Source: Burkholderiaceae bacterium (GTDB lineage: Bacteria > Pseudomonadota > Gammaproteobacteria > Burkholderiales > Burkholderiaceae_C). From it: 64,000 nt of DNA. This document shows, in pieces, positions 10,399 through 18,751 of this stretch. The position numbers and the translations under genes are program-made. The notes under the pieces were generated by a model, which had not been told where the DNA came from, ran no database searches, and saw only the letters and a program-made list of their open reading frames with translations. Every line of letters starts with the position of its first letter. The first letter of the stretch is position 1. The stretch spans positions 372,001 through 436,000 of the forward strand of contig JACKLI010000001.1 of the NCBI GenBank assembly GCA_024235995.1, given 5' to 3'.

Positions 10399-12585
10399 TC
10401 AGGCGACCTGGCCGTCCTGCCGCCGGCGGGCGAAGTCGACGTACCAGGCCAGCGAACCCGGATTGGCCATCGCCTCCCGGTTGACCACCTTGTCGATGGG
10501 CTGGCCCAGCAGCAGCTTCTTGATGGGCAGCTCCTGCTTCTTGCCCGACAGGGTGCGCGGGATCTCGGGCACCTGGAAGATGGCATTGGGCACGAAGCGC
10601 GGGCTGAGCGCCTGCCGGATGGCGTCGTTGATGCGCTTCTTGAGGCCATCGTCCAGCGCCACGCCGGGGCGCAGCACGACGAACAGGGGCATGTAGCTTT
10701 CACGGCCCAGGTATTCCAGGTCGACCACCATGGAGTCGAGCACCTCGGGCAGGGCTTCGACGGCACTGTAGATCTCACTGGTGCCCATGCGCAGGCCCTG
10801 GCGGTTGATGGTGGCGTCCGAGCGGCCGAAGATGACGCACCATTCGCCCTGGCCGCGCTCGTCGCCCACGCGCAGCCAGTCGCCGTGGCGCCACACGCTG
10901 CCGGCGCTGGCGTCCAGGTCGCCGCCGCCGGGCTTGCGGCCGTGGCCGGGCGGGTACATCTCGAAGTAACTGGCCAGGTAGCGGGCGTTGCCGGGGTCGT
11001 TCCAGAAATACAGCGGCATGGACGGGATGGGCTGGGTGCAGACCAGCTCGCCGACCTGGCCGACGACGGGCTCGCCCGCCTCGTTCCAGGCTTCGACCGC
11101 CGCGCCCAGCATGCGGCACTGCATCACGCCGGGCTGCTGCGGCAGCTCGGGCGTGCCGCCGATGAAACCGCCGGCAAAGTCGGTGCCGCCGGAGATGTTC
11201 ATCCACCAGATTTCGCCCCCACGCTGCGCGACTGCGTCTGCTGCGCTGGCCCCCAAGGGGGCCCAACCCGCCTTGGGACGGCCCGGCGGCGGGTTGCCGC
11301 TCTTGATTTCGGCGATGCGCTTGAACTGGTCGGTGCCCCACTGCTGCACCTCGGGCGACAGGGGCGAGCCGGTGGTGCCCAGGGCGCGGATGCGCGACAG
11401 GTCGCCGCATTGCGCCAGGTCGACCCCGGCCTTGGCGCAGCCGGCATAGAACGCCGCGCCCGAGCCCAGGTACGTGACGCCGTGGCGCGCGGCAAAGCGC
11501 CACAGCGTGGTCCAGTCGGGCGCGTCGCGCGGCCCGCCCGGGCTACCGTTGAAGATGACGCAGGTGGTGCCCGAGAGCAGCCCGGAGGTCTGCGAGTTCC
11601 ACATGATCCAGCCGGTGGAGCTGTACCAGTGGAAACGCTCGCCGAAGTTGTTGGGGCGATAGCTGCACCCGACGTCCATGTGCAGCCCGCTGGCCATGGC
11701 CACCAGCACGATGCCGCCGTGCGAGTGCACGATGGGCTTGGGCAGGCCGGTGGTGCCGCTGGAGTAGACGATCCACAGCGGATGGTCGAACGGCAGCCAC
11801 AGCGGCTCGAAGGCCGCAGTTTCGGCATCGTTCAGGGCCGTAGCCCGCATCCAATCTGCGCCGTCAGCTATCGATTCGGAAGCGGCCGGATGATGCAGCA
11901 CGACCAGGTGCCGCACGCTGGGCAGCTTGGCGCGCAGCTCCTGCACCACCGCGCTGCGGTCGATGTCGCGGCCGGCCCAGCTGACGCCGTCGGCGGCGAT
12001 CAGCACCGCCGGCTCGATCTGGCTGAAGCGGTCGAGCACGGCGTTGGTGCCCATGTCGGGCGCGCACACGCTCCACACCGCGCCGATGCTGACGACGGCA
12101 AGGAAGGCGACGATGGTCTCGGGCACGTTGGGCAGGTAGGCCGCCACGCGGTCGCCCGGCCGCACGCCCTGCGCCTTCAGGTGCAGCGCCAGCGACGCCA
12201 CCTGGCGCCGCAGCTCGGGCCAGCTCAGCTCGCGCGCCTGGCCCTTCTCGTCGTCGCTGACGATGGCCGGCAGGCCGGCGGCGTGCGCCGCATCGACGTG
12301 GCGAAACACCTGGTGCGCGTAGTTGGCCTGCGCGCCCGGAAACCACTGGGCGCCCGGCATGACGTTGCGGCCCAGCACCGCCGTGTGCGGGGTGGGCGAG
12401 CGCAGCTCGAAGTAGTCCCAGATGCTTTGCCAGAACGCATCCAGCTCGGTGGTGGACCAGCGCCACAGCGCGTGGTAGTCGGCAAACGACAGGCCGCGCT
12501 GCTCACGCAGCCAGTCCTGGTACAGGCGGATCTGGGGCACGTTGGGCGCGAGGCCCGCGGGGGTGGCAGGGGTCGGCAGAGTCAT
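10399..12585 (-). CDS. aacS: Acetoacetyl-CoA synthetase
   Basis: 728 residues; the family is usually about 650-690. It activates acetoacetate to acetoacetyl-CoA with ATP in the cytoplasm, feeding ketone body use or polyhydroxybutyrate turnover. Seen: the N-terminal ACS-type domain, ATP loop YSSGTTGLPKPIVHSHGG at about 274-291, then MNISGGTDF, GTSEIYSAVEAL and the C-terminal SGKKQELPIKKLL with the catalytic lysine. Two stretches look foreign: residues 236-252, encoded by a copy of the small repeat (11832-11876), and residues about 429-457 (SGNPPPGRPKAGWAPLGASA and on), encoded by a GC-rich repeat with a 16-base palindrome. The frame remains intact. It is divergent from the tetR gene at 12695 and may share its operator. 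Confidence 0.9.
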   Translation of the reverse strand: MTLPTPATPAGLAPNVPQIRLYQDWLREQRGLSFADYHALWRWSTTELDAFWQSIWDYFELRSPTPHTAVLGRNVMPGAQWFPGAQANYAHQVFRHVDAAHAAGLPAIVSDDEKGQARELSWPELRRQVASLALHLKAQGVRPGDRVAAYLPNVPETIVAFLAVVSIGAVWSVCAPDMGTNAVLDRFSQIEPAVLIAADGVSWAGRDIDRSAVVQELRAKLPSVRHLVVLHHPAASESIADGADWMRATALNDAETAAFEPLWLPFDHPLWIVYSSGTTGLPKPIVHSHGGIVLVAMASGLHMDVGCSYRPNNFGERFHWYSSTGWIMWNSQTSGLLSGTTCVIFNGSPGGPRDAPDWTTLWRFAARHGVTYLGSGAAFYAGCAKAGVDLAQCGDLSRIRALGTTGSPLSPEVQQWGTDQFKRIAEIKSGNPPPGRPKAGWAPLGASAADAVAQRGGEIWWMNISGGTDFAGGFIGGTPELPQQPGVMQCRMLGAAVEAWNEAGEPVVGQVGELVCTQPIPSMPLYFWNDPGNARYLASYFEMYPPGHGRKPGGGDLDASAGSVWRHGDWLRVGDERGQGEWCVIFGRSDATINRQGLRMGTSEIYSAVEALPEVLDSMVVDLEYLGRESYMPLFVVLRPGVALDDGLKKRINDAIRQALSPRFVPNAIFQVPEIPRTLSGKKQELPIKKLLLGQPIDKVVNREAMANPGSLAWYVDFARRRQDGQVA
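11215..11300 (-). repeat. GC-rich repeat-like insertion inside aacS
   Basis: Encodes a Pro/Gly/Ala stretch that interrupts the expected run from ...RIAEIK to EIWWMNISGG. It contains the perfect palindrome GGCCCCCAAGGGGGCC at 11248-11263. I see no second copy in this window; the boundaries are estimates from where family similarity seems to stop and resume. Confidence 0.55.
11832..11876 (-). repeat. Small dispersed repeat, copy B, inside aacS
   Basis: Shares the block TAGCCCGCATCCA exactly with the copy at 18231-18243 and has AGCTATC after the same 12-base gap. It codes in frame for residues about 237-251 of aacS. Confidence 0.75.
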
Positions 12586-12656
12586 GCCGGAATTATTGAC
12601 CTGCCGGGCGCGCGCCGGAACGTTCGCAGGCGGCATTTGGATCAGGGTTTGTACGA

Positions 12657-12685
12657 TTGTTCAAGTGAATTGAACAACTGTTCAA
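12657..12685. promoter_or_regulatory. Palindromic operator between aacS and tetR
   Basis: TTGTTCAA (12657-12664), GTGAA, TTGAACAA (12670-12677) is a perfect inverted repeat. The right arm also forms a second perfect palindrome, TTGAACA AC TGTTCAA (12670-12685). The three half-sites end nine bases before the tetR ATG. This is the likely binding site of the TetR protein encoded next to it. Confidence 0.7.
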
Positions 12686-12694
12686 TACCACCTC

Positions 12695-13366
12695 ATGCTC
12701 ACCCCCGTGGCCCGCCCTGCCGGCGGCGCAAACGCTCCCGCCGTCGCGGCGCGCCCCGACCGCAAGGCGGCCATCCTGCTGGCCGCCGAAAGGCTGTTTG
12801 CCCAGCACGGCTACCACGCGGTCTCGATCCGCCAGATCGCCGCCGAGGCCGGCGTGCCCCTGGCCCTGGTGGGTTATTACCACGGCGCCAAGCACGAGCT
12901 GTTCCACGCCATCTTCGCGCACTGGCAGCCCACCATCGACCAGCGCCTGGCGCTGCTGGGCGCGGTGATGAACGGCGCCGAGCCGCCCACGCTGCGCCGC
13001 GTGACGCAGGCCTTCGTCGAGCCCGTGCTGGCCCTGCGCGCCAGCCCCGAGGGCGAGTACTACGCCATGCTGGTGGCGCGCGAGCTGCAGTACCGCACGC
13101 CCGGCACCGACCGCGTGCTGGCCGAGATGTTCGACCCGATGGCGCACGCCTTCATCGACGCGCTGCACCAGCTGCGTCCGCGCCAGCCGCGCGCACGCGC
13201 GGCCTGGGCCTACCAGTTCGCCATGGGCGCGCTGCTGCACCACCTGACGGACTACCGCATCGAGCGCCTGTCCCACGGCAAGAACCCGCCCAACGATGCG
13301 GCCGCCGCGCCGCTGCTGATCGATTTCATCACCGCCGGCATCGAAGCCGCCCTGCCATCGCCCTGA
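12695..13366 (+). CDS. TetR-family transcriptional regulator
   Basis: 223 residues. The N-terminal DNA-binding domain is clear: RKAAILLAAERLFAQHGYHA then VSIRQIAAEAGVPLALVGYY as the helix-turn-helix (about residues 24-70). The C-terminal ligand domain is of the type often labelled CerR-like. It stands between the divergent aacS gene and, 18 bases downstream, the TRAP transporter genes, and its own start is preceded by palindromes at 12657-12685. The reasonable inference is autorepression and control of the TRAP operon and perhaps aacS. The effector is unknown. Confidence 0.88.
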   Translation: MLTPVARPAGGANAPAVAARPDRKAAILLAAERLFAQHGYHAVSIRQIAAEAGVPLALVGYYHGAKHELFHAIFAHWQPTIDQRLALLGAVMNGAEPPTLRRVTQAFVEPVLALRASPEGEYYAMLVARELQYRTPGTDRVLAEMFDPMAHAFIDALHQLRPRQPRARAAWAYQFAMGALLHHLTDYRIERLSHGKNPPNDAAAAPLLIDFITAGIEAALPSP

Positions 13367-13384
13367 CCCCGAGGAGACCCGACC

Positions 13385-14455
13385 ATGATGACCCGCCGCC
13401 TGATCGCCGCCGCCGCCCTGCTGGCCGCCGCCGGCCTGAGCGCCCCCGCGCACGCCCAGCAGACCATCCGCCTGACGGCCGCCGCCGGCCACCCGCCGGT
13501 GTTCCTGTGGGTCAAGCTGGTGGACGAGTTCTTCATCCCCGAGGTGGACAAGCGCCTGGCCGCCGCGGGCAACCAGTACAAGGTCGAATGGACCAAGGCC
13601 TGGGGCGGCACGCTGATCAAGCTGGGCGCCGAGTCCAAGGGCATCGCCGACGGCGTGGCCGACCTGGGCTTCGTCAGCACCATCTTCGAGGCGGCGCGGT
13701 TCCCCAGCCAGAACGTGAGCTACTACGCGCCCTTCGGCACCGACGACATCGGCGTGGTGACGCAGGTGGTCAACGGCATGCAGGACCGCATCCCCGCGAT
13801 GGGCCAGGCCTGGAGCAAGAACAACCTGACCTACCTGGGCGGCGCGGCGCTGGACGCCTACCACATCTGGACCAATTTCCCGATCCATTCGGTGGACGAC
13901 CTCAAGGGCAAGAAGATCACCGCGCCCGGCCCGGCGGCCAACTGGATCAAGGACACCGGCGCGGTGGCCGTGGCGGGCAACCTGAACACCTATTACGAGG
14001 ACATCAAGTCCGGCGTGTCCAACGGCGTCATCACCTTCGCCACCGGCGCCTGGGGCGCCAAGGTGCACGAGGTGGCGCCCTACATCACCAAGGTCAACTT
14101 CGGCGCGCAGTACGCCGGCGGCCTGGCGATCAACAAGAAGCGCTTCGACAAGCTGCCGCCCGAGGTGCAGAAGGTGCTGCGCGAGGTGGGCGCCGAGTAC
14201 AGCCAGCGCTTCGCCACCGCGCAGGCCGCCGCCGCCGCGGGCCTGCTCAAGAAGATGGAGGAAGCCGGCGCCAAGGTGAGCGAGCTGCCCGCCGCCGAGC
14301 GCACGCGCTGGGCCGACACGCTGCCGCCGATCGCCAAGACCTGGGCCGCCGACCTGCAGGCCAAGGGCCTGCCGGGCGACCAGGTGCTGCACGGCTTCAT
14401 GGACGGGCTGAAGAAGGCCGGCGCGCACCCCGCGCGCGACTGGGCTGTCAAGTAA
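13385..14455 (+). CDS. TRAP transporter substrate-binding protein (DctP type)
   Basis: 356 residues with a signal peptide ending AHA at about residue 24. The mature part shows the DctP pattern: GGTLIKLGAESKGIADGVAD early, LKGKKITAPGPAANWIKDTG in the middle, and a long C-terminal helix region. It binds an organic acid, probably a carboxylate, in the periplasm and delivers it to the DctQ/DctM permease encoded next. GAGGAGA precedes the start; the second codon is also ATG. The ligand is not readable, but the lactonase and cyclase downstream suggest a sugar acid or cyclic/aromatic acid. Confidence 0.9.
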   Translation: MMTRRLIAAAALLAAAGLSAPAHAQQTIRLTAAAGHPPVFLWVKLVDEFFIPEVDKRLAAAGNQYKVEWTKAWGGTLIKLGAESKGIADGVADLGFVSTIFEAARFPSQNVSYYAPFGTDDIGVVTQVVNGMQDRIPAMGQAWSKNNLTYLGGAALDAYHIWTNFPIHSVDDLKGKKITAPGPAANWIKDTGAVAVAGNLNTYYEDIKSGVSNGVITFATGAWGAKVHEVAPYITKVNFGAQYAGGLAINKKRFDKLPPEVQKVLREVGAEYSQRFATAQAAAAAGLLKKMEEAGAKVSELPAAERTRWADTLPPIAKTWAADLQAKGLPGDQVLHGFMDGLKKAGAHPARDWAVK

Positions 14456-14465
14456 AACGCGCGCC

Positions 14466-15023
14466 ATGGCCACGCCTGCTGTGTCCACGCCGCCCGACTC
14501 CTACGGCCTGCCGCTGCCCGGGGGCTTTCAGCGCCTGACGCGGCTGCTCAACGCCATCGGCACGCTGTGGATCGTGGCGCTGATGCTGCTGATCAACAGC
14601 GACGTGCTGGGGCGCGAGCTGCTCGGCGCGCCGGTGCGCGGCGTGACCGAGCTGGTGTCGCTGTCCATCGTCGGCATCGTCTTCCTGCAGCTGGCCGACA
14701 CCCTGGCCAGCGGCCGCATGACGCGCGCCGACGTGCTGCTGGACCGGCTCAAGCGCACCACGCCCTGGCTGGCGGCGGCGCTGCAGGCGCTCTACCACCT
14801 CGTCGGCGCGCTGCTGATGGGCGTGATCCTGTGGGCCGCGTGGGAGCCGCTGGTCGAATCCATCCGCATCCAGGAATACGTCGGCGCGCTGGGCGACTTC
14901 ACCGCGCCGGTGTGGCCGGTGCGCCTGATCATGCTGGTGGGCATGGTGGCCACGCTGCTCACCTTCGTGCTGCTGGCGTGGCTGGATGTGCGGCGCATGC
15001 AGGCGCTGCGGAGGACGTTATGA
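14466..15023 (+). CDS. TRAP transporter small permease (DctQ type)
   Basis: 185 residues with four hydrophobic segments, in the order typical of DctQ subunits (TM at about 30-50, 65-85, 110-130, 150-175). ELLGAPVRGVTELVSLSIVG is the characteristic second segment. The stop overlaps the start of the large permease gene as ATGA, which indicates translational coupling. It pairs with the protein encoded from 15020. Confidence 0.9.
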   Translation: MATPAVSTPPDSYGLPLPGGFQRLTRLLNAIGTLWIVALMLLINSDVLGRELLGAPVRGVTELVSLSIVGIVFLQLADTLASGRMTRADVLLDRLKRTTPWLAAALQALYHLVGALLMGVILWAAWEPLVESIRIQEYVGALGDFTAPVWPVRLIMLVGMVATLLTFVLLAWLDVRRMQALRRTL

Positions 15024-16351
15024 GTCCCACCGTCGTCGCCGGCCTGTCGCTGCTGGCCATGCTGGGCCTGATCTGGGCCGGCATGCACGTGGCCGTGGTG
15101 CTGGCGGTGGTCTCGTTCGCCGGCGTGTGGCTGATCCGCGGCGACTGGGAGGTGGCGGCCAACCTGCTGGCGCAGGCCAGCCAGGACGCCATCGCCAGCC
15201 ACATCTTTGGCGTGGTGCCGCTGTTCGTGCTGACGGGCTTTCTGGTGGCGATCGCCGACGTCGGCAAGGACGCGTTCGAGGTCGCCAACCAGGTGCTGCG
15301 CCGCCTGCGCGGCGGGCTGGGCATCGCCACCGTGGCGTCGAACGCGGTGTTCGCGGCCATCACCGGCATCTCGATCGCCTCGGCCGCGGTGTTCACGCGC
15401 GTGGCGGTGCCCGAGATGCTGCGCTTCGGTTACCACCCGCGCTTTGCCGTGGGCGTGGTGGCGAGCTCGTCGGTTCTGGGCATGCTGATTCCGCCCAGCC
15501 TGCTGATGATCCTGTACGGCTTCCTGGCCAACCAGTCGGTGGGCGATCTGTTCACCGCCGGCATCGTGCCCGGCCTGGTGCTGGCGCTGGCCTACTCGGT
15601 GGGCATCGTGCTCATGGCCACGCTGTGGCCGCGCTCGGTGTACGACAACGGCGTGCCGCAACCCGTGGCGCACGAGGCGCTGATGCCCGCCGGCACGCTG
15701 CTGCTGAAGCTGCTGCCCAGCGTGCTGCTGATCGCCGCGGTGCTGGGCGGCCTGTACGCGGGCTTCTTCACCGCCACCGAGGCCGGCGCCACCGGCGCGG
15801 CGGTGGCGCTGGCCATCGCCTTCGCGCGGCGCAGGCTCACGCTCCAGTCGCTGTGGAGCGTGCTGGTGGAGACCGGGCACGTGACGGTGTCGGTGAGCTT
15901 TCTCATCATCTGCGCCACCATCTACACACGCATGCTGGCGATGTCGGGGCTGCCGCAGTTCCTGGTGGAGTGGATGACGCAGCTGGGCCTGGGGCCGACG
16001 GGCTTTCTGTTCATCTACGTCGGCTTCGCGATCGGGCTGGGCACCATCATCGACTCGTCCTCCATCCTGCTCATCATGCTGCCGCTGATGCTGCCGATCG
16101 CCGAGCAGCTGGGCCTGAACCTGATCTGGTTCGGCGTGGTCACCGTGGTGGCGGTGGAGATCGGGCTGCTCACGCCGCCGTTCGGCCTGTCGGTGTTCGT
16201 CATCAAGAGCACGCTGCAGGACCAGCGCATCACGCTGGGCGACATCTTCCGCGGCACGGCGCCGTTCACCGTGATGATGTTCCTGGTGCTGCTGCTCTTG
16301 ATCTTCGTGCCGCAGCTGAGCCTGGTGCTGCTCAAACCTGTCGGAGGCTGA
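15020..16351 (+). CDS. TRAP transporter large permease (DctM type)
   Basis: 443 residues, about twelve membrane helices, with family landmarks VVASSSVLGMLIPPSLLMIL and GTIIDSSSILLIMLPLMLPI. It forms the sodium-coupled translocation channel with the small subunit. Start ATG at 15020 with GGAGGA upstream and a four-base overlap with the preceding gene. The SMP-30 gene follows after four bases. Confidence 0.93.
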   Translation: MSPTVVAGLSLLAMLGLIWAGMHVAVVLAVVSFAGVWLIRGDWEVAANLLAQASQDAIASHIFGVVPLFVLTGFLVAIADVGKDAFEVANQVLRRLRGGLGIATVASNAVFAAITGISIASAAVFTRVAVPEMLRFGYHPRFAVGVVASSSVLGMLIPPSLLMILYGFLANQSVGDLFTAGIVPGLVLALAYSVGIVLMATLWPRSVYDNGVPQPVAHEALMPAGTLLLKLLPSVLLIAAVLGGLYAGFFTATEAGATGAAVALAIAFARRRLTLQSLWSVLVETGHVTVSVSFLIICATIYTRMLAMSGLPQFLVEWMTQLGLGPTGFLFIYVGFAIGLGTIIDSSSILLIMLPLMLPIAEQLGLNLIWFGVVTVVAVEIGLLTPPFGLSVFVIKSTLQDQRITLGDIFRGTAPFTVMMFLVLLLLIFVPQLSLVLLKPVGG

Positions 16352-16355
16352 AACG

Positions 16356-17393
16356 ATGCCCAACAACCCCCTGCAAGGCTTCACCGTCGATCGCGCGCAG
16401 GTCCACGCCATAGGCCACGACCTGCAGCGCCCCGAGTGCATCCTGGCCGAGCGCGACGGCACGCTGTGGGCCGCCGACGCGCGCGGCGGCGTGACGCGCA
16501 TCGCGCCGGACGCCACGCAGCGCTTCATCGGCCAGCGCGCCGACGCGCGCTTCGAGAGCGCGGCGGCCGCCAGCAGCGCGGAGCTGGAGCACAAGTACAC
16601 CACCGGCACCCTGCCCAACGGCCTGGCCTTTGCCGCCAATGGCGACCTGCTGATCAGCAACTTCGGCACCGACTGCCTGGAGCGCATGACCCGCGAGGGC
16701 GAGACGCGCGTGCTGTACGACCGGATCGACGGCCAACCCATCGGCAAGGTCAACTTCGTGCTGCGCGACCGCAAGGACCGCATCTGGATCACCGTCTCCA
16801 CCCGCGTCAACCCGTGGACGCAGGCGGCCAGCTCGCGCGTGCAAGACGGCTACGTCGCGGTGGTGGACGAGCGCGGCCTGCGCGTGGTGGCCGACGGCTT
16901 TTTCTTCACCAACGAGATCCGGCTGGATGCCAGGGAGGAGTGGCTGTACATCGTCGAGACCACCGGCCCGCACATCACGCGCATGCGCCTGCACGAAGGC
17001 GCGCAGGGCGTCGAGCTGCGGGACCGCGAGGTCTTCGGCCCCACGCACCTGGGCGGCTTTCCGGACGGCATCGCCTTCGACACGTTCGGCAACCTGTGGT
17101 GCACGCTGGTGATGGTGGACCAGCTCATCGCGCTCACGCCGCAGGGCGACAGGCTGCTGCTGCTCGACGACGGCGAGCCGGCCGCGTCCAGGCGGCTGCT
17201 GGAGCACATGGCCGCCGGCACGGTGACCAGCGAAGACATGCTGGCCGCGCGCGGCAACCTCGCGCCGTGGCTGGCCAGCATCACCTTCGGCGGGCCGGAT
17301 TTGCGCACTGTCTACCTCGGCAGCCTGATGGGCAGCACCATCCCCTACTTCCGCAGCCCGGTGGCCGGGCTGCCCATGGTCCACTGGAAATAA
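16356..17393 (+). CDS. SMP-30/gluconolactonase/LRE family protein
   Basis: 345 residues with the six-bladed propeller pattern: RPECILAERDGTLWAADARG at the start, LPNGLAFAANGDLLISNFGT in the middle, FPDGIAFDTFGNLWCTLVMV near 230. Family members are calcium- or zinc-dependent lactonases (gluconolactonase, regucalcin) that open sugar or other lactones. GGAGG lies eight bases before the start. Placed directly behind the TRAP permease, it probably hydrolyses a lactone formed from, or related to, the imported acid. Exact substrate unknown. Confidence 0.85.
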   Translation: MPNNPLQGFTVDRAQVHAIGHDLQRPECILAERDGTLWAADARGGVTRIAPDATQRFIGQRADARFESAAAASSAELEHKYTTGTLPNGLAFAANGDLLISNFGTDCLERMTREGETRVLYDRIDGQPIGKVNFVLRDRKDRIWITVSTRVNPWTQAASSRVQDGYVAVVDERGLRVVADGFFFTNEIRLDAREEWLYIVETTGPHITRMRLHEGAQGVELRDREVFGPTHLGGFPDGIAFDTFGNLWCTLVMVDQLIALTPQGDRLLLLDDGEPAASRRLLEHMAAGTVTSEDMLAARGNLAPWLASITFGGPDLRTVYLGSLMGSTIPYFRSPVAGLPMVHWK

Positions 17394-17406
17394 AGGAGCC
17401 TCTGTC

Positions 17407-18210
17407 ATGGCACGCCAATTCATCGACCTGTCGATCTACCTGGAAAACGACGTCATCTCCGACCCGCCGGCCTTCGCGCCCAAGATCCAGTACTTCAACC
17501 ACCAGAACTCGTTCGAGCAGATGGCGCCGTTCTTCCCGGGCCTCAAGCAGCAAGACCTGCCCGACGGCGAGGTCTGGGCGGTGGAGATGGTGCAGCTGTC
17601 GACCCACAACGGCACGCACCTGGATGCGCCCTATCACTTCCACAGCACCATGGACAAGGCGCTGGGCGAAAAGAAAAAAGCCTGGACCATCGACGAGGTA
17701 CCGCTGGAGTGGTGCTTCCAGCCCGGCGTGAAGCTGGACTTCCGCCACTTCGGCGACGGCTACGTCGTCACCGCGCAGGACGTCGAGGCCGAGCTGGCGC
17801 GCATCGGCCACACCCTGCAGCCGCTGGAGATCGTGGTCGTCAACACCCGCGCCGGCAGCCGCTACGGCCAGAGCGACTACGTCAGCGCCGGCTGCGGCAT
17901 GGGCTACGAGGCGACGATGTATCTGCTGGAGCGTGGCGTGCGCCTGACCGGCACCGACGCCTGGAGCTGGGACGCGCCCTTCGTGCACACCGCGCAGAAG
18001 TACGCCCAGACGCACGACGCCAGCCTGATCTGGGAAGGCCACAAGGCCGGGCGCGACATCGGCTACTGCCACCTGGAAAAGCTGCACAAGCTGGAGGCGC
18101 TGCCGGCCGATGGTTTTTACATCAGCTGCTTCCCGCACAAGATCCGCGGCGCCTCCGCCGGCTGGACGCGCGCGGTGGCGATCTTCGACGACGCTCTGCT
18201 GCCACGCTGA
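17407..18210 (+). CDS. Cyclase-family metal hydrolase
   Basis: 267 residues. HNGTHLDAPYHF (from residue 67) is the HxGTHxDxPxH metal motif of the cyclase family, which includes bacterial kynurenine formamidase and isatin hydrolase. These enzymes hydrolyse cyclic amides, formamides or lactams with Zn or Mn. A second conserved part is AGCGMGYEATMYLLERGV with FVHTAQKYAQTHDASLIWEG. AAGGAG lies nine bases before the start. It closes the TRAP/SMP-30 operon; the reaction is likely ring opening or amide hydrolysis of the imported compound. Confidence 0.82.
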   Translation: MARQFIDLSIYLENDVISDPPAFAPKIQYFNHQNSFEQMAPFFPGLKQQDLPDGEVWAVEMVQLSTHNGTHLDAPYHFHSTMDKALGEKKKAWTIDEVPLEWCFQPGVKLDFRHFGDGYVVTAQDVEAELARIGHTLQPLEIVVVNTRAGSRYGQSDYVSAGCGMGYEATMYLLERGVRLTGTDAWSWDAPFVHTAQKYAQTHDASLIWEGHKAGRDIGYCHLEKLHKLEALPADGFYISCFPHKIRGASAGWTRAVAIFDDALLPR

Positions 18211-18220
18211 AATTCAAGCC

Positions 18221-18265
18221 AAATCAGCCTGTAGCCCGCATCCACAAATCGAAGGTAGCTATCAA
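18221..18265 (-). repeat. Small dispersed repeat, copy C
   Basis: Minus strand reads AATTGATAGCT, then GGATGCGGGCTACAGGCTGA. It shares 13 consecutive bases with the copy inside aacS, at the same 12-base spacing to AGCTATC. It lies 11 bases after the cyclase gene. Confidence 0.75.
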
Positions 18266-18536
18266 TTCCATTGCACCCCTGCTCCATCACACCCGCGACC
18301 CCGCTCCACGCAGCTGGTTGGCCGCGACCAACGCCTCCGGCTGACTCCCTCATCCAGAACCTTCCGCTCGCCGGGCTGCGCCACAGTGAGGAAGTAACGC
18401 TCGGCCCGCGTCCATCCGTGCGCGCGACTGGAAGCAAACAAGGATGGACGGTGCCATTGGGAATCGTTTGCTCCCATCCGCCGATCGCGTCAGAACCCTT
18501 GACCTCTGAAGCTTGCCAACCCAGCACGCCTTTCGA

Positions 18537-18568
18537 CTTTCGGATGGCGAAAGACGGTTTTCGGATAG
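18537..18568. promoter_or_regulatory. Palindrome and tandem half-site upstream of the M19/ABC operon
   Basis: CTTTCG (18537-18542) and CGAAAG (18548-18553) are exact inverted repeats around GATGG. The sequence TTTCGGAT recurs 21 bases later (18538 and 18559), two DNA turns apart. The pattern is like IclR- or LysR-type operators; no regulator gene is adjacent. Confidence 0.45.
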
Positions 18569-18751
18569 CACATCGGTACACACCCATGCACGATCACGGC
18601 TGTACGGCCCCATGTTGAACCCATTCAACAGGCTGTCGGCAGCAGACAAGTTGATGGCAGGGCCCACGGCCTGGTCAGCACATGAAGTCCTGGTATTTCG
18701 AAGCGACATCAACAAAATCAAACCTTCACCCAGCTGACTCAGACCGCTGCA

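Larger units (their letters stand above)
18211..18751. other. 540-base intergenic region with regulatory-looking palindromes
   Basis: No convincing gene. From left to right it holds repeat copy C (18221-18265), two crossing complementary pairs at 18433-18479, the palindrome CTTTCG GATGG CGAAAG at 18537-18553 with a related half-site TTTTCGGATAG at 18558-18568, and the palindrome TGTTGAA CCCA TTCAACA at 18613-18630. It is lower in GC than its neighbours and probably carries the promoter of the M19/ABC operon. Confidence 0.65.

Noticed and set aside
10282..14538. Open frame of more than 1,400 codons on the plus strand
   Set aside because: It runs antisense to aacS and out of frame through tetR and the TRAP binding protein. 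Its composition (Arg, Gly, Ala, His) is that of a shadow frame in GC-rich DNA.
18117..18618. Two overlapping open frames (156 codons minus, 115 codons plus) in the 540-base gap
   Set aside because: Neither has a ribosome site, a family motif or gene-like composition; both run through the repeat and palindromes.
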